Shown here piece after piece: positions 48,753 to 56,929 of a stretch of 64,000 nucleotides of DNA. Under the pieces are notes generated by a model. The model was not told where the DNA came from. It saw only the letters and a program-made list of their open reading frames with translations, and did not search any database. This stretch comes from Lachnospiraceae bacterium (lineage in GTDB: Bacteria; Bacillota_A; Clostridia; Lachnospirales; Lachnospiraceae): the NCBI GenBank assembly GCA_028694115.1, contig JAQUUB010000001.1, forward strand, positions 124,001 through 188,000, in the 5' to 3' direction. Each line of letters begins with the position of its first letter. Position 1 is the stretch's first letter. The translations under genes and the position numbers were made by a program.

Positions 48753-49300
48753 ATGAATTAAGAACTAAAGAATTAGCAAACCAAAATGAAATCATCAAGC
48801 AAAGTGTTGAGGATCTGTTTGAAGAAACAGATATGATGCAATTTGAAGTTGAGCAAATCGCTAAGAATAAAAGACTTCTTGGTATGACGGTTGCGGAATG
48901 GGAACAGTTCTATAGAATTCCTGTTGCAAGACATGCTGACCCTATGGCTGTTTCGGAGTACTGTGCAATGATCATCGAGAAACTAGATAGTGCTTATGCA
49001 AATAAGTTTAAGTTAGAAACTCAGTTGATGGCATTTAAAATGGCCTATCAGCAAGGCCATAATGACACAGTACTAAGAGAGGCAGAGCATAAAGGAAGAA
49101 AAGTTGTACCTAAATTAGAGACCTTAGATGCAATTGCTGCCGCAAAAATGGGAACATGGACTATTACTGTAACCAGGTACGAGAAAGCGATTGCTTTCTT
49201 CCAGTCTATGATATATAAATTAAACACAACTCTAGAAGCTGTGAAGACAATTGCAATGAGCAATGGTACTTTACGCAAAGCAGAAATGGGAGCTTACTAA
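48749..49300 (+). CDS. Helical hypothetical protein upstream of recA
   Basis: 183 aa, almost all helix with coiled-coil stretches. Position two genes before recA invites comparison with recombination mediators such as UvsY, but no sequence signature supports it. Four-base overlap with the zinc-ribbon gene. Confidence 0.6.
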   Translation: MNELRTKELANQNEIIKQSVEDLFEETDMMQFEVEQIAKNKRLLGMTVAEWEQFYRIPVARHADPMAVSEYCAMIIEKLDSAYANKFKLETQLMAFKMAYQQGHNDTVLREAEHKGRKVVPKLETLDAIAAAKMGTWTITVTRYEKAIAFFQSMIYKLNTTLEAVKTIAMSNGTLRKAEMGAY

Positions 49301-49301
49301 A

Positions 49302-49583
49302 ATGACTACTGAAAATGAAACAGAAACTAAAGAAGCCTTGGTAAAAGGCTTTACTTGTCTTGTTGATGAGCAAGGTGTTTTAAAAATTACACCTGTAAAC
49401 GTTGAAAATGAGCTTGAATTCATTGGCTTTTTAGCTTATGCTAATCAGAAGAAAGAAGAAATCTTACAAAAGATTGCGAACTCACCTGAGCATCGCACTG
49501 TTGCGGCAGTAAGCCAGCTAACAAATGTTCTGGGCAAAGCTCTTGAACTAGCTAGCACTAAGGCTCAAACTGAACAGCAATAG
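49302..49583 (+). CDS. Hypothetical protein
   Basis: 93 aa from the ATG just after the previous stop. A beta-rich first half (GFTCLVDEQGVLKITPV) and a helical rest. Unrecognised. Confidence 0.6.
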   Translation: MTTENETETKEALVKGFTCLVDEQGVLKITPVNVENELEFIGFLAYANQKKEEILQKIANSPEHRTVAAVSQLTNVLGKALELASTKAQTEQQ

Positions 49584-49607
49584 TTCAAGGAATTACTAGG
49601 AAAGAAT

Positions 49608-49886
49608 GTGTCACCAGAATCTCAATTACTGTATGCTATATTAAAACAAACTATATCGGATTATATTAAATTAGATCCTGATAGTGACTGTGATTCAGCA
49701 GATTATTTTGAGGATGAAGGTAAAGACTTTAAGACCGCTGAAGATATTATTTTTAACAATGTACCTATCTATTTTGGCTCAATGACTTTTACTTTTGATG
49801 AACTGGTTACACTCTTTCCTAATATAATTCAACGAACTCCGAAACAAATCAGACAATACATTTCCAAGAAAGCTATAGAATATTAA
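49608..49886 (+). CDS. Acidic hypothetical protein (GTG start)
   Basis: 92 aa from GTG behind AGGAAAGAAT. Acidic (LDPDSDCDSADYFEDEGKDF), with a helical C-terminus (FPNIIQRTPKQIRQYISKKAIEY). Unrecognised. Confidence 0.55.
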   Translation: MSPESQLLYAILKQTISDYIKLDPDSDCDSADYFEDEGKDFKTAEDIIFNNVPIYFGSMTFTFDELVTLFPNIIQRTPKQIRQYISKKAIEY

Positions 49887-49944
49887 TTAGATAGCTTATC
49901 TTTTAATTCAAAGATAGAACCTAGTAATAGGTTTAGGAGAACTA

Positions 49945-50607
49945 ATGTCTAAAAAAGCAACAGGACCGAAAGAAGATTTAACTGCAGGTGGCAATAAGCG
50001 TAAAGCTTTAGATATGGCACTCGCTGCAATTGAAAAACAGTTCGGTAAAGGTTCAGTAATGGTACTAGGAGATAAAGCCGAGCATAATGTACTCGAGTTT
50101 ATTCCTACTGGTATTCCGGAGCTTGACCTTGCCCTTAGTGGAACTACTCAAGGAGGGATTCCAAAGGGCCGTATCATCGAAATCTATGGGCCTGAATCAT
50201 CAGGTAAAACAACACTAACACTTCACATTGCAAAAGAATGTCAGAAGGCTGGTGGAACTGTAGCATTCATTGATGCAGAGCATGCTTTAGATACTGTTTA
50301 TGCAGCAAAACTTGGTGTAGATATTCCTAAGACGATTATCTCTCAACCAGATTGCGGTGAACAAGGTCTAGAAATTGCTGATCAATTAGTACAATCAGGT
50401 GCAGTTGATCTACTTATTATCGATTCAGTTGCTGCACTCACACCAAGAGCAGAACTTGAAGGCGATATGGGTGATTCTCATATGGGCTTGCAAGCTCGTA
50501 TGATGTCACAAGGATTACGTAAACTAACAGGTTCGATTTCAAAAACGAATACAACTGTTATTTTCATCAACCAACTTCGCATGAAGATTGGTGTGATGTT
50601 CGGAAAT
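49945..50607 (+). CDS. recA: RecA recombinase, exon 1
   Basis: Residues 1-221 of Rec[16 protein letters not shown] is the N-terminal domain; [10 protein letters not shown] is Walker [36 protein letters not shown] is the Walker B and loop 1 region; [15 protein letters not shown] leads into loop 2. The reading frame continues to a stop at 50646, but the real coding part stops at AAT/50607 where a group I intron begins. Splicing to exon 2 gives ~360 aa. TTTAGGAGAAC precedes the ATG. Role: strand exchange and repair. Confidence 0.93.
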
Positions 50608-51529
50608 CAACAAAGCAAACTTGATCTTGAACTTGCTGCTGCTTAATGTTAAAATTTATCCATGAATATAAATGGATATGAATTTAATATTAAGATAGCA
50701 GAAGAAAAGATTGAATGGCTAAAGAGTAATCATCATTTAAAGTTAGAAGATTTAAAAGAAAAGCTTAAACTATCTGATGAGACAATTTATAGATTATTAA
50801 AAGCATTAGGAATAAAAAGAAAAAGATTATACAAAATTTCCATACCCCATAATGACGAAGCAAAAGAGTTACTTTTAAACCCTTATATATCTCATGTGAA
50901 AATCGCAGAAAGATATAACTGTACTCCTGAGGCAGTTTCTAAAAGAAGAAAAGCACTAGGAGTCGGAGTTAGAAGAAACATGTCGATGAATAGAATTGAA
51001 GAACAAATCAAAACAATTCTTGAAGACTTAGACTTTGCTTATATTTACGAGAAAAGAATATCTACTTTTTCTATAGACTTTTATTTAGGTTTTAAGTATT
51101 GCATTGATGTTCATGGAGAATGGGCACATGGAAAAAAGAAACAAAAAGAGATAGATAAAAGAAAAGAAAAATTCCTAAAAGATAATAATTATAAATACCT
51201 AGCTATTCATGAAAAAGAGATTAACAATGCTGAAGAAATATTAAAAGAATTTCTTTCAGGGTTTCCCTTGTCAGTAATGATAAGTAAAAAACCAGGTGAA
51301 CGCCTAGTAAGCGGTGTCGCGAAAGCGGCTAACGGGGAACGCTGTAATGCCAATCCCGTGCCAAGCCTCAATACAGAGGAAGGTCTAGAGACTATCGAAA
51401 AGTAATCTATAGGATTAAACTTAGTAGAGTAGGTTGGATTTCACTACCAATCGAAGTGCCTGGCTCCTTTATTAAAAGGATGATGATATAGTCCATACCA
51501 TAAGGGAATAAAACTTATGGAGTTTCAAG
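50608..51529 (+). other. Group I intron in recA (922 nt)
   Basis: Inserted between GGA-AAT and CCT-GAA, in the loop 2 codons MFGN|PETTTGG. The 5' exon ends in U and the intron ends in G (51529), as required. Core elements are visible: AATGCCAATCC (Q-like), AGAGACTATC (R) and ATGATATAGTCC (S). It carries an endonuclease gene. Self-splicing is inferred from these elements. Confidence 0.88.
50662..51405 (+). CDS. EDxHD/Vsr-like homing endonuclease in the recA intron
   Basis: 247 aa as an open frame; the useful part ends near 51290, and the rest overlaps the ribozyme core. Two HTH-like modules at the N-terminus (LKLSDETIYRLLKALGI, NCTPEAVSKRRKALGV), then FSIDFYLGFKYCIDVHGEWAHGKK...NYKYLAIHEKEI, the D...(E/D)-x-H-G-x-x-x-H layout of Vsr-like EDxHD endonucleases such as I-Bth0305I, also found in a phage recA intron. 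It spreads the intron to intronless recA. Confidence 0.8.
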   Translation: MNINGYEFNIKIAEEKIEWLKSNHHLKLEDLKEKLKLSDETIYRLLKALGIKRKRLYKISIPHNDEAKELLLNPYISHVKIAERYNCTPEAVSKRRKALGVGVRRNMSMNRIEEQIKTILEDLDFAYIYEKRISTFSIDFYLGFKYCIDVHGEWAHGKKKQKEIDKRKEKFLKDNNYKYLAIHEKEINNAEEILKEFLSGFPLSVMISKKPGERLVSGVAKAANGERCNANPVPSLNTEEGLETIEK

Positions 51530-51949
51530 CCTGAAACAACTACTGGCGGTAATGCGTTGAAATTTTATGCTTCAGTACGCATGGATATCCGTGGACAAAA
51601 GACTATTACTCAGAACGAAGAAGTAATTGGCCGTGCATCTAAAGTTAAAATCGTTAAGAACAAAGTCCACCCGCCTTTCAAAGAGGTAGAATTGGATATG
51701 TTTTATGAACGTGCTGGCTTTGATTCTGATGGTAGCTTACTTAACATGGCTGTGAAGTTTGGAATTGTCCAAGCATCAGGTGCATGGTTCAAATATCAGG
51801 ATAGTAGTTTCGCTCAGGGTCGTCCTAAAGCAATTGATCATATCCGAAACAACCCAGAGTTTAGGAATGAACTCGTCCGCCGTCTTGCCCTTGTCTTTGA
51901 TCCAAAATCTCCAGGTGAAATCCCTATGACTGCCGAAGAGGCAGTCTAG
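51530..51949 (+). CDS. recA: RecA recombinase, exon 2
   Basis: Codons P-E-T-T-T-G-G-N-A-L-K-F-Y-A-S-V-R onward continue RecA after the intron, giving 139 residues with the C-terminal domain (WFKYQDSSFAQGRPKAIDHIRNNPEFRNEL, EIPMTAEEAV). An internal ATG at 51557 would omit loop 2 and is not the start. Confidence 0.93.
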   Translation, partial: PETTTGGNALKFYASVRMDIRGQKTITQNEEVIGRASKVKIVKNKVHPPFKEVELDMFYERAGFDSDGSLLNMAVKFGIVQASGAWFKYQDSSFAQGRPKAIDHIRNNPEFRNELVRRLALVFDPKSPGEIPMTAEEAV

Positions 51950-51959
51950 GGGAAATCCC

Positions 51960-52200
51960 TATCTCTATTCTGATTCGGAATAGTTCATTAATTATGATCT
52001 CCATCTGACTTTGTCCTACGGACGTCAGTCATATGGAGATCGACTGCAGGTGCAGGCCGTACAGCAGCTGAGCTCACGAGATATCTCGAGCAGGTCGGAT
52101 ACCGTACGGTACCAGGAAGAGCTCCAGCAGCCGCAGAGTCAACCTGGAGGATTTGGTCCATGTATGTGAACCGAGTCCTCCTAATCGACTTCCCTTAAAA
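51960..52200 (+). ncRNA. Structured noncoding RNA candidate after recA
   Basis: No gene in 51950-52222. GATCTCCAT-CTGAC pairs with GTCAG-ATGGAGATC (about 51996-52040). Two perfect 12-base palindromes follow (CGAGATATCTCG, TACCGTACGGTA), with GACTGC...GCAGAGTC around them. It begins with a UGAUUCG hairpin and is far more G+C-rich than the genes. Confidence 0.6.
51965..51983 (+). repeat. UGAUUCG hairpin, copy 3
   Basis: CTATTC-TGATTCG-GAATAG, six perfect pairs around the same loop, fifteen bases after the recA stop. Confidence 0.6.
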
Positions 52201-52222
52201 ATCCTTTCAAAAGGTTGAAGTA

Positions 52223-52435
52223 ATGCTAAAAACAAGCAAAGAATGGTCGGATATTATTCTAACCAAAGATGATTTGATCCTGGACCCAGATGGATGGGAT
52301 CGCAAAAACTTTCATTATAGTTACGAGATTGAACTAATCAATCTCGAAGAATATAAACGTAGACTCTCTATGAGCACTATGATGTGCAATATGATTGATC
52401 TATTTAAAAGGATGAACAATGTACTCGTTGACTGA
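52223..52435 (+). CDS. Small hypothetical protein
   Basis: 70 aa, alpha/beta. AAAAGGTTGAAGTA precedes the ATG, and it overlaps the HU-like gene by 17 bases. Unrecognised. Confidence 0.55.
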   Translation: MLKTSKEWSDIILTKDDLILDPDGWDRKNFHYSYEIELINLEEYKRRLSMSTMMCNMIDLFKRMNNVLVD

Positions 52436-52763
52436 TCTGATCTTACTCAGAGATCGTACATTAAAACGCGCAGACGTTGAGAAAATTCTTACTCTTACTG
52501 GCGAAGTAATTAAAGACAAAGTTGAAGAAGGTGCTACTGTAGCATGGATTGGACTATGTACTTTTACATATAAAAAAGCTCCTAAAACAAAAAAGGAAGC
52601 TAAAGAATGGGAAGCTAATCCTGAACTTGCCGAAGGCGATAAAGTCAGAGTTATTCCAGATGAATCATGTGAAAAGCTACAAGTAAAAGGCGAAGTAACA
52701 AAACTAAAAAAGGCAGCTCGTGTATCAGTTAAAGCAGAAGAACATAGAGACATGCCCACATAA
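52419..52763 (+). CDS. HU/IHF-like DNA-binding protein (divergent)
   Basis: 114 aa. TLKRADVEKILTLTGEVIKDKVEEGATVAWIGLCTFTYKKA follows the first half of HU (T-K-x-x-x-x-x-I...V-x-x-x-L-x-x-G-x-x-V-x-L-x-G-F-G-x-F). The arm region is replaced by a charged segment and a second beta part (AARVSVKAEEH). Likely nucleoid or genome packaging. AAAGGATGAACA precedes the ATG. Confidence 0.7.
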   Translation: MYSLTDLILLRDRTLKRADVEKILTLTGEVIKDKVEEGATVAWIGLCTFTYKKAPKTKKEAKEWEANPELAEGDKVRVIPDESCEKLQVKGEVTKLKKAARVSVKAEEHRDMPT

Positions 52764-52811
52764 CTTTCCTTTAGAATCTATCTAAGGTTACTAAAATCAT
52801 TTAGGGGCATT

Positions 52812-53144
52812 ATGAAAGTTCAACCTACAATGTACAGCAGAAAAGAAATCTTTGATGCAGTACTTAATCATTATTACTTTACTCCTCTCTCTGAAGATGG
52901 AGATGTTCTTAATCATTATGAAAAAGCGATGGAGTATCTAATAATGCTTCCATTGGATGAAAAGCAATACTATTCATGGGGGATTAATAATAACGATCCT
53001 GATGTAGAAAAAACATTAGAAGTTGTCATAACAGATAATAATAATGATGTATGGCTTTACATTATACCTTACGATAAAAACTTTACACGTATGAAATTCA
53101 ATCTTAATGAAGATGAATTAAATAAAAAGCTAGGTGACTCATGA
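52812..53144 (+). CDS. Hypothetical protein
   Basis: 110 aa, alpha/beta, acidic. AGGGGCATT precedes the ATG. Overlaps the HAD-like gene by four bases. Unrecognised. Confidence 0.55.
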   Translation: MKVQPTMYSRKEIFDAVLNHYYFTPLSEDGDVLNHYEKAMEYLIMLPLDEKQYYSWGINNNDPDVEKTLEVVITDNNNDVWLYIIPYDKNFTRMKFNLNEDELNKKLGDS

Positions 53145-53581
53145 GAATAGGTTTAGATATCCATGGTGTATTGGACCATTATCCAGAAAAGTTTATTAAA
53201 ATTGCTATAGAAAATATTCAAGCAAAAGGAGCTGCTGCTAAAATTGCAGAAGCTCAAGATCTTTATAGGAACTATGTCATTACTGGACCAACAAGAGCTA
53301 AAGCATTAAAAGAATTACAGGCACTTGCTGACCAATACAATGGAGGACAGCCTTTTTGGGATGAAGTATTTTCAATTGTAGATTATATTGTTGAAAATGA
53401 TATTCCTCACACAGTAGATGAGAAAGGTCATGTCTGGACATTAGTTAATGAAGACTGGAATAAAGTTAAAGGCATCCTGGCTAAAGAACTCAAACTAGAT
53501 ATTCATTATGATGACTCTATGGAGTATGAACAATATTTTCCAGCAGGAGTATTCTGTTATGTCAGACGCCGTAAAGATTAA
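53141..53581 (+). CDS. HAD-like phosphatase, DIHGVLD variant (copy 2)
   Basis: 146 aa. Clear paralogue of the gene at 26079 (MRIGLDIHGVLDHYPEKF, VITGPTRAKAL, FWDEVFSIVDYI, LDIHYDDS, YFPAGVFCYV). It again has His in place of the second motif-I Asp. Two copies 27 kb apart in one phage suggest subfunctionalisation. Substrate unknown. Confidence 0.75.
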   Translation: MRIGLDIHGVLDHYPEKFIKIAIENIQAKGAAAKIAEAQDLYRNYVITGPTRAKALKELQALADQYNGGQPFWDEVFSIVDYIVENDIPHTVDEKGHVWTLVNEDWNKVKGILAKELKLDIHYDDSMEYEQYFPAGVFCYVRRRKD

Positions 53582-53641
53582 GCTACTAAAATTACTATTA
53601 AAAATATTTGATTATGATATCAGAAAGGCTCAAGGTCATTT

Positions 53642-53884
53642 ATGACAGCACAAGAATTTAAAGATCTTCCTAATTGGAAAAAAGTAAGAATGCTTTCTGG
53701 CATCACTATGCTATCAGGTGATGATAAGAGAGATGTGAGTATGCTTATTGATAAGCTTACTTTGATCTGTCTTATATCTAGAGTAGAAGAAGGCGATGCC
53801 GATCTTGAGTTTTTAAATAAAATAATTGATAAAGCATTTGGAGAATCAAATGACGAAAGAGAAAGCACTACTAATCCTGAATAG
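53642..53884 (+). CDS. Small hypothetical protein
   Basis: 80 aa, helical with an acidic end. CTCAAGGTC upstream is a weak site. Overlaps the next gene. Unrecognised. Confidence 0.5.
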   Translation: MTAQEFKDLPNWKKVRMLSGITMLSGDDKRDVSMLIDKLTLICLISRVEEGDADLEFLNKIIDKAFGESNDERESTTNPE

Positions 53885-54014
53885 ACTAATTGAAAATCTT
53901 GAAGAATGCTATACAGAAGAATATGAAACAGCTTTAGAAGTATCCGGCTTTTGGCGTGGAGAAGTTAAAGAGGCAATAAAATGTCTTGAAGGACTAAAGG
54001 AAGAACATGTCTAA
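53850..54014 (+). CDS. Small hypothetical protein
   Basis: 54 aa from the ATG behind TTTGGAGAATCA. Helical, with EYETALEVSGFWRGEVKEAIKCLEGLK. Overlaps both neighbours. Unrecognised. Confidence 0.5.
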   Translation: MTKEKALLILNRLIENLEECYTEEYETALEVSGFWRGEVKEAIKCLEGLKEEHV

Positions 54015-54384
54015 GGAATGGGAAATTACAATTAGAGCTGACACTAATGATGCGGACTATGTTATGAAAATAACAAGAGTTGATAAGGCTACATTAGAAA
54101 GGATTAAACCTTTAGTAGAAGCCATTAAAACCTTTGAACCCTATGAAGGTGAATATAAGAGTTATGATGGCACAATCAGAATGATAACTCATGATCATAA
54201 CTGGCCTGATGGAGAATGTCTTAGAAAAGATCTAGGTGAAAAAGATATTTATGAAATCTATTCAAAATTTGATAAAAAAATAATTGAAGATTTTAGATAC
54301 TTGTGTCCAGTAAGTGAGTATGGACTACATACTATTGAATCTGTAGAGATAACTCAGTATGTTGAAAAGGAAAAATGGTTATGA
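54007..54384 (+). CDS. Hypothetical protein
   Basis: 125 aa, beta-rich start (EWEITIRADTNDADYVMKITRVDK). Similar small phage proteins that begin E-W-x-x-x-I-x-A-D-x-N-D-A-D-Y are common, function unknown. Overlaps by eight bases on the upstream side. Confidence 0.6.
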   Translation: MSKEWEITIRADTNDADYVMKITRVDKATLERIKPLVEAIKTFEPYEGEYKSYDGTIRMITHDHNWPDGECLRKDLGEKDIYEIYSKFDKKIIEDFRYLCPVSEYGLHTIESVEITQYVEKEKWL

Positions 54385-54713
54385 CATCCAGGGATTTTTG
54401 TTACTGGTTACAGTGCTCATTTGAATTAATGAAAGCTAAGGCTTTCGATGAAGAACAAACAGAAATAATTAGAAGACATTTAGCTATGGTATTTATTCAT
54501 GAGATTGATCCTTCAATGGGAAATAAGGAACATCAGGGAAAGTTAAATTCGATCCACTCTGGGATGAATTCCTCAAGCAACATGAGCAACCCCTATGGAG
54601 CAGAGGAAGTGGAATCGAATACCTTAAGTTCGCCCCTCACTCACTCTCCGTTGCATACAACTGTTAATTGGAAAAAACATCTAACAAAAGAAGGGTACTT
54701 AGTAAGGTGTTAA
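54375..54713 (+). CDS. Phage protein with FCYWLQ motif
   Basis: 112 aa. MTSRDFCYWLQCSFELMKAKAFDEEQTEIIRRHLAMVFIHEIDP is a segment found in small proteins of many phages (F-C-x-W-L-Q-x-x-F-E-L...I-x-x-H-L-x-x-V-F-x-H). The second half is low-complexity. Function unknown. The start may be 54375 or 54381. Confidence 0.65.
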   Translation: MVMTSRDFCYWLQCSFELMKAKAFDEEQTEIIRRHLAMVFIHEIDPSMGNKEHQGKLNSIHSGMNSSSNMSNPYGAEEVESNTLSSPLTHSPLHTTVNWKKHLTKEGYLVRC

Positions 54714-54714
54714 T

Positions 54715-55050
54715 ATGGTTGAAATTAAAGGAAATAGATCTGTCTACTTTGACGTAGATGATACTCTTGTAGACTGGAACCAGAGCCATTCAGAAGATGC
54801 ATTAGCCTTTAATAATAATGGTTACATTGAAATGCTTAAGCCTAAATGGGATATCATTAAAAAATTAAAAGAACATAAGCGAAATGGCGATACTATTATC
54901 GTCTGGTCACAAAATGGATGGGATTGGTGTAAAGAAGTAGTAACCACATTAAGCATAGAAAGCTACGTTGATGCAGTAATTACTAAACCTGACATATACT
55001 ATGATGACTTAAACTGTAAAGAGTTTATGAAGAATTGGATTAAAGCATGA
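54715..55050 (+). CDS. HAD-like phosphatase
   Basis: 111 aa. VYFDVDDTLVDW is HAD motif I (D-x-D-x-T), TIIVWSQNG motif II, and a KPDIYYDD motif IV end. Short, capless. Substrate unknown. Overlaps the next gene by four bases. Confidence 0.75.
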   Translation: MVEIKGNRSVYFDVDDTLVDWNQSHSEDALAFNNNGYIEMLKPKWDIIKKLKEHKRNGDTIIVWSQNGWDWCKEVVTTLSIESYVDAVITKPDIYYDDLNCKEFMKNWIKA

Positions 55051-55259
55051 ATACAGTAGAACTACTTGAATGGGGATACTATACCCTTAAAGATAAATTA
55101 ACATTTGGACTTCCAGAAGAGATAGCATATAAGCAGCGTGAAACTCGTGTTCAAGCTGTATTAAAAGATGCTATTGAACAAGTAAAAGAAATGGAACAAG
55201 AAATACAAATCTTGAAAGAGGAATTAAATGACGCCCGAAGAACTGCTCAAGTTTCATGA
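55047..55259 (+). CDS. Small coiled-coil protein
   Basis: 70 aa, C-terminal coiled coil (VQAVLKDAIEQVKEMEQEIQILKEELNDARR). Overlaps the next gene by 32 bases. Unrecognised. Confidence 0.55.
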   Translation: MNTVELLEWGYYTLKDKLTFGLPEEIAYKQRETRVQAVLKDAIEQVKEMEQEIQILKEELNDARRTAQVS

Positions 55260-55611
55260 ATACACATGTAATAAATTAAGACATATAATGCGCTGTAAGA
55301 ATGCAGATTATTCCGGTAGTAAACTTGATGCCTTTAAAAACTTCAAAAGGATTACTGCTGTCAGTGGTAGTACTTCAGTAGAGCAAGGATTCCTTGTAAG
55401 ACTTACAGACAAGCTTGGTCGACTCGGTTCTTTTATTGATGGCAATCAGTTACTGGTAGCATCTGAGTCAGTAGAAGATACACTAGATGACATGATTAAC
55501 TATGCGATTTTACTAAAAGCATGGATTCATCATAGGCAGTTGGAGGAATTAAATGCATCCATCGTGGAAAGAGAAACTATTCCCTATCCGGGATCTGGCT
55601 TTATCTGCTAA
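55228..55611 (+). CDS. Nmad1/DUF1599-like nucleotide-modification-associated protein
   Basis: 127 aa. CKNADYSGSKLDAFKNFKRI...GFLVRLTDKLGRLGSF...E-S-V-E-D-T-L-D-D-M-I-N-Y-A-I-L follows the K-N-x-D-Y...N-F...R-x-x-D-K-x-x-R pattern of the nucleotide-modification-associated domain, an all-helical fold related to MazG-type hydrolases. Located just before ung. GAGGAATTAA precedes the ATG. Confidence 0.7.
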   Translation: MTPEELLKFHEYTCNKLRHIMRCKNADYSGSKLDAFKNFKRITAVSGSTSVEQGFLVRLTDKLGRLGSFIDGNQLLVASESVEDTLDDMINYAILLKAWIHHRQLEELNASIVERETIPYPGSGFIC

Positions 55612-56209
55612 TAAGAAAGCAGTCGAAGATCAATTTGCAGGTAATGAAATTTATCCTAATGTACATGATAGATTTAATGCTTTCAATATGTCTTTTGACT
55701 CAGTGAAGGTTGTCATTATAGGACAGGATCCTTATCATGGACCAGGACAAGCAAATGGATTAGCATTTTCAGTCAATAAAGGTATGAAAATACCGCCGTC
55801 ACTTCTTAATATATATAAAGAACTAGAAACAGATATGCAAGGATTCAAAAGACCAGATCATGGTGATCTAACAGATTGGGTTAATCAAGGTGTCTTACTT
55901 TTAAATACTTCACTATCTGTAATGAAAGGACAACCAGCTAGTCATAAAAACTACGGCTGGGAAGAGTTTACTACTGGAGTAATTAATATACTAGATAAAG
56001 AACATGATAGCTTAGTTTTTATTGCTTGGGGTAGTCATGCTCAAAAAGTAGTAGCAGGCTTGTCTGTAATAAAACATTGTATTATCAAATCAGTACACCC
56101 TTCTCCCTTGTCTGCAGATAGAGGTTTTTTTGGAAGTAAACCTTTTAGTAGATGTAATAATTACTTAATACAAATTGGTAAAAAGCCTATTGATTGGACA
56201 ATAAAATGA
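55553..56209 (+). CDS. ung: Uracil-DNA glycosylase, family 1
   Basis: 218 aa. GQDPYHGPGQANGLAFSV (water-activating Asp), LLLNTSLSV, WGSHAQ and HPSPLSADRGFFGSKPFSRCN are the UNG signatures. It removes uracil from DNA. Its presence argues that this genome does not replace thymine with uracil. Translationally overlapped with the Nmad1-like gene. Confidence 0.95.
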   Translation: MHPSWKEKLFPIRDLALSANKKAVEDQFAGNEIYPNVHDRFNAFNMSFDSVKVVIIGQDPYHGPGQANGLAFSVNKGMKIPPSLLNIYKELETDMQGFKRPDHGDLTDWVNQGVLLLNTSLSVMKGQPASHKNYGWEEFTTGVINILDKEHDSLVFIAWGSHAQKVVAGLSVIKHCIIKSVHPSPLSADRGFFGSKPFSRCNNYLIQIGKKPIDWTIK

Positions 56210-56430
56210 AAGTAAAAGATTTAATACTCGAATTAAAAGATTTGGATCCAGAGCTAGATATAATCATTTCATCTGATGCTAAAGGAAATCACTATAGTCC
56301 ATTTCGTTATTTTTATACAGGTATGTATGTTCCTAAAAATAAAAGATCTGGATCATTTAAAGGCCATGCAGACTGTGAATGGGAAGGAATAAAATATAAA
56401 GAAAATGCTATTTTATTTTGCCCAAATTAA
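56206..56430 (+). CDS. Small phage protein
   Basis: 74 aa from the ATG overlapping the ung stop. MKVKDLILELKDLDPELDIIISSDAKGNHYSP resembles the M-K-V-x-D-L-I-x-x-L-x-x-x-D-P-x-x-x-V-x-x-x-D-x-E-G-N family of small phage proteins of unknown function. Confidence 0.65.
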   Translation: MKVKDLILELKDLDPELDIIISSDAKGNHYSPFRYFYTGMYVPKNKRSGSFKGHADCEWEGIKYKENAILFCPN

Positions 56431-56449
56431 TTAAATAAAAAGATCATAT

Positions 56450-56617
56450 ATGACAAAAGATAAAGTATTAGAATATATAGATACGGTAATTAGAGACTGT
56501 GATGATGCAGTAGAAATAATTGAAACAGAAGGTCGCTTAGAATGGGATGCTAATTGTTATTATGCAATGGCAGAAATTCTAATAAAAGTAAGAGAATATA
56601 TTAGGGAGAAAGTATGA
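56450..56617 (+). CDS. Small acidic hypothetical protein
   Basis: 55 aa, helical, acidic (YIDTVIRDCDDAVEIIETEGRLEWDANCYY). Overlaps the next ATG by four bases. AAATAAAAAGATC upstream is a poor site. Unrecognised. Confidence 0.5.
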   Translation: MTKDKVLEYIDTVIRDCDDAVEIIETEGRLEWDANCYYAMAEILIKVREYIREKV

Positions 56618-56907
56618 CGCAACCACAACGTAGAGAATCAGCAAGAGAAAGAAATGCTCGTATCCTTCGTGAAGCTTTTGAAGCTACATATGGAGATTTG
56701 AATGCAGAGCAACTTAAGAATGCTATTCTAGAAAATCTTCGTGCTATTGAAGACTTTGAAGAACAAAAGAAAGCTGCTAGTGCAACCTTTCGTGAACAGA
56801 TTAAAGATAAAAAAGATGCTATTCAATATTGTCGTGAACGAATTGATTTCATTTCAGGTGAAGCAATGGTTCGTGCGGCTGATGAACTTCTTGAAGAAGA
56901 TGAATAA
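56614..56907 (+). CDS. Coiled-coil hypothetical protein
   Basis: 97 aa, helical with coiled coil, acidic end. CGT/CTT codons suggest good expression. TTAGGGAGAAA precedes the ATG. Last gene before the structured leader of dnaE. Confidence 0.6.
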   Translation: MTQPQRRESARERNARILREAFEATYGDLNAEQLKNAILENLRAIEDFEEQKKAASATFREQIKDKKDAIQYCRERIDFISGEAMVRAADELLEEDE

Positions 56908-56929
56908 ATAGAGAGGCTACATTTTGTAA

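Noticed and set aside
51557..51559. ATG at 51557 as an independent start of a 130-aa protein
   Set aside because: The upstream codons P-E-T-T-T-G-G-N belong to RecA and are joined to exon 1 by intron removal.
55553..56209. Genome containing uracil instead of thymine (PBS-like)
   Set aside because: The phage encodes a standard uracil-DNA glycosylase, which would attack its own DNA.
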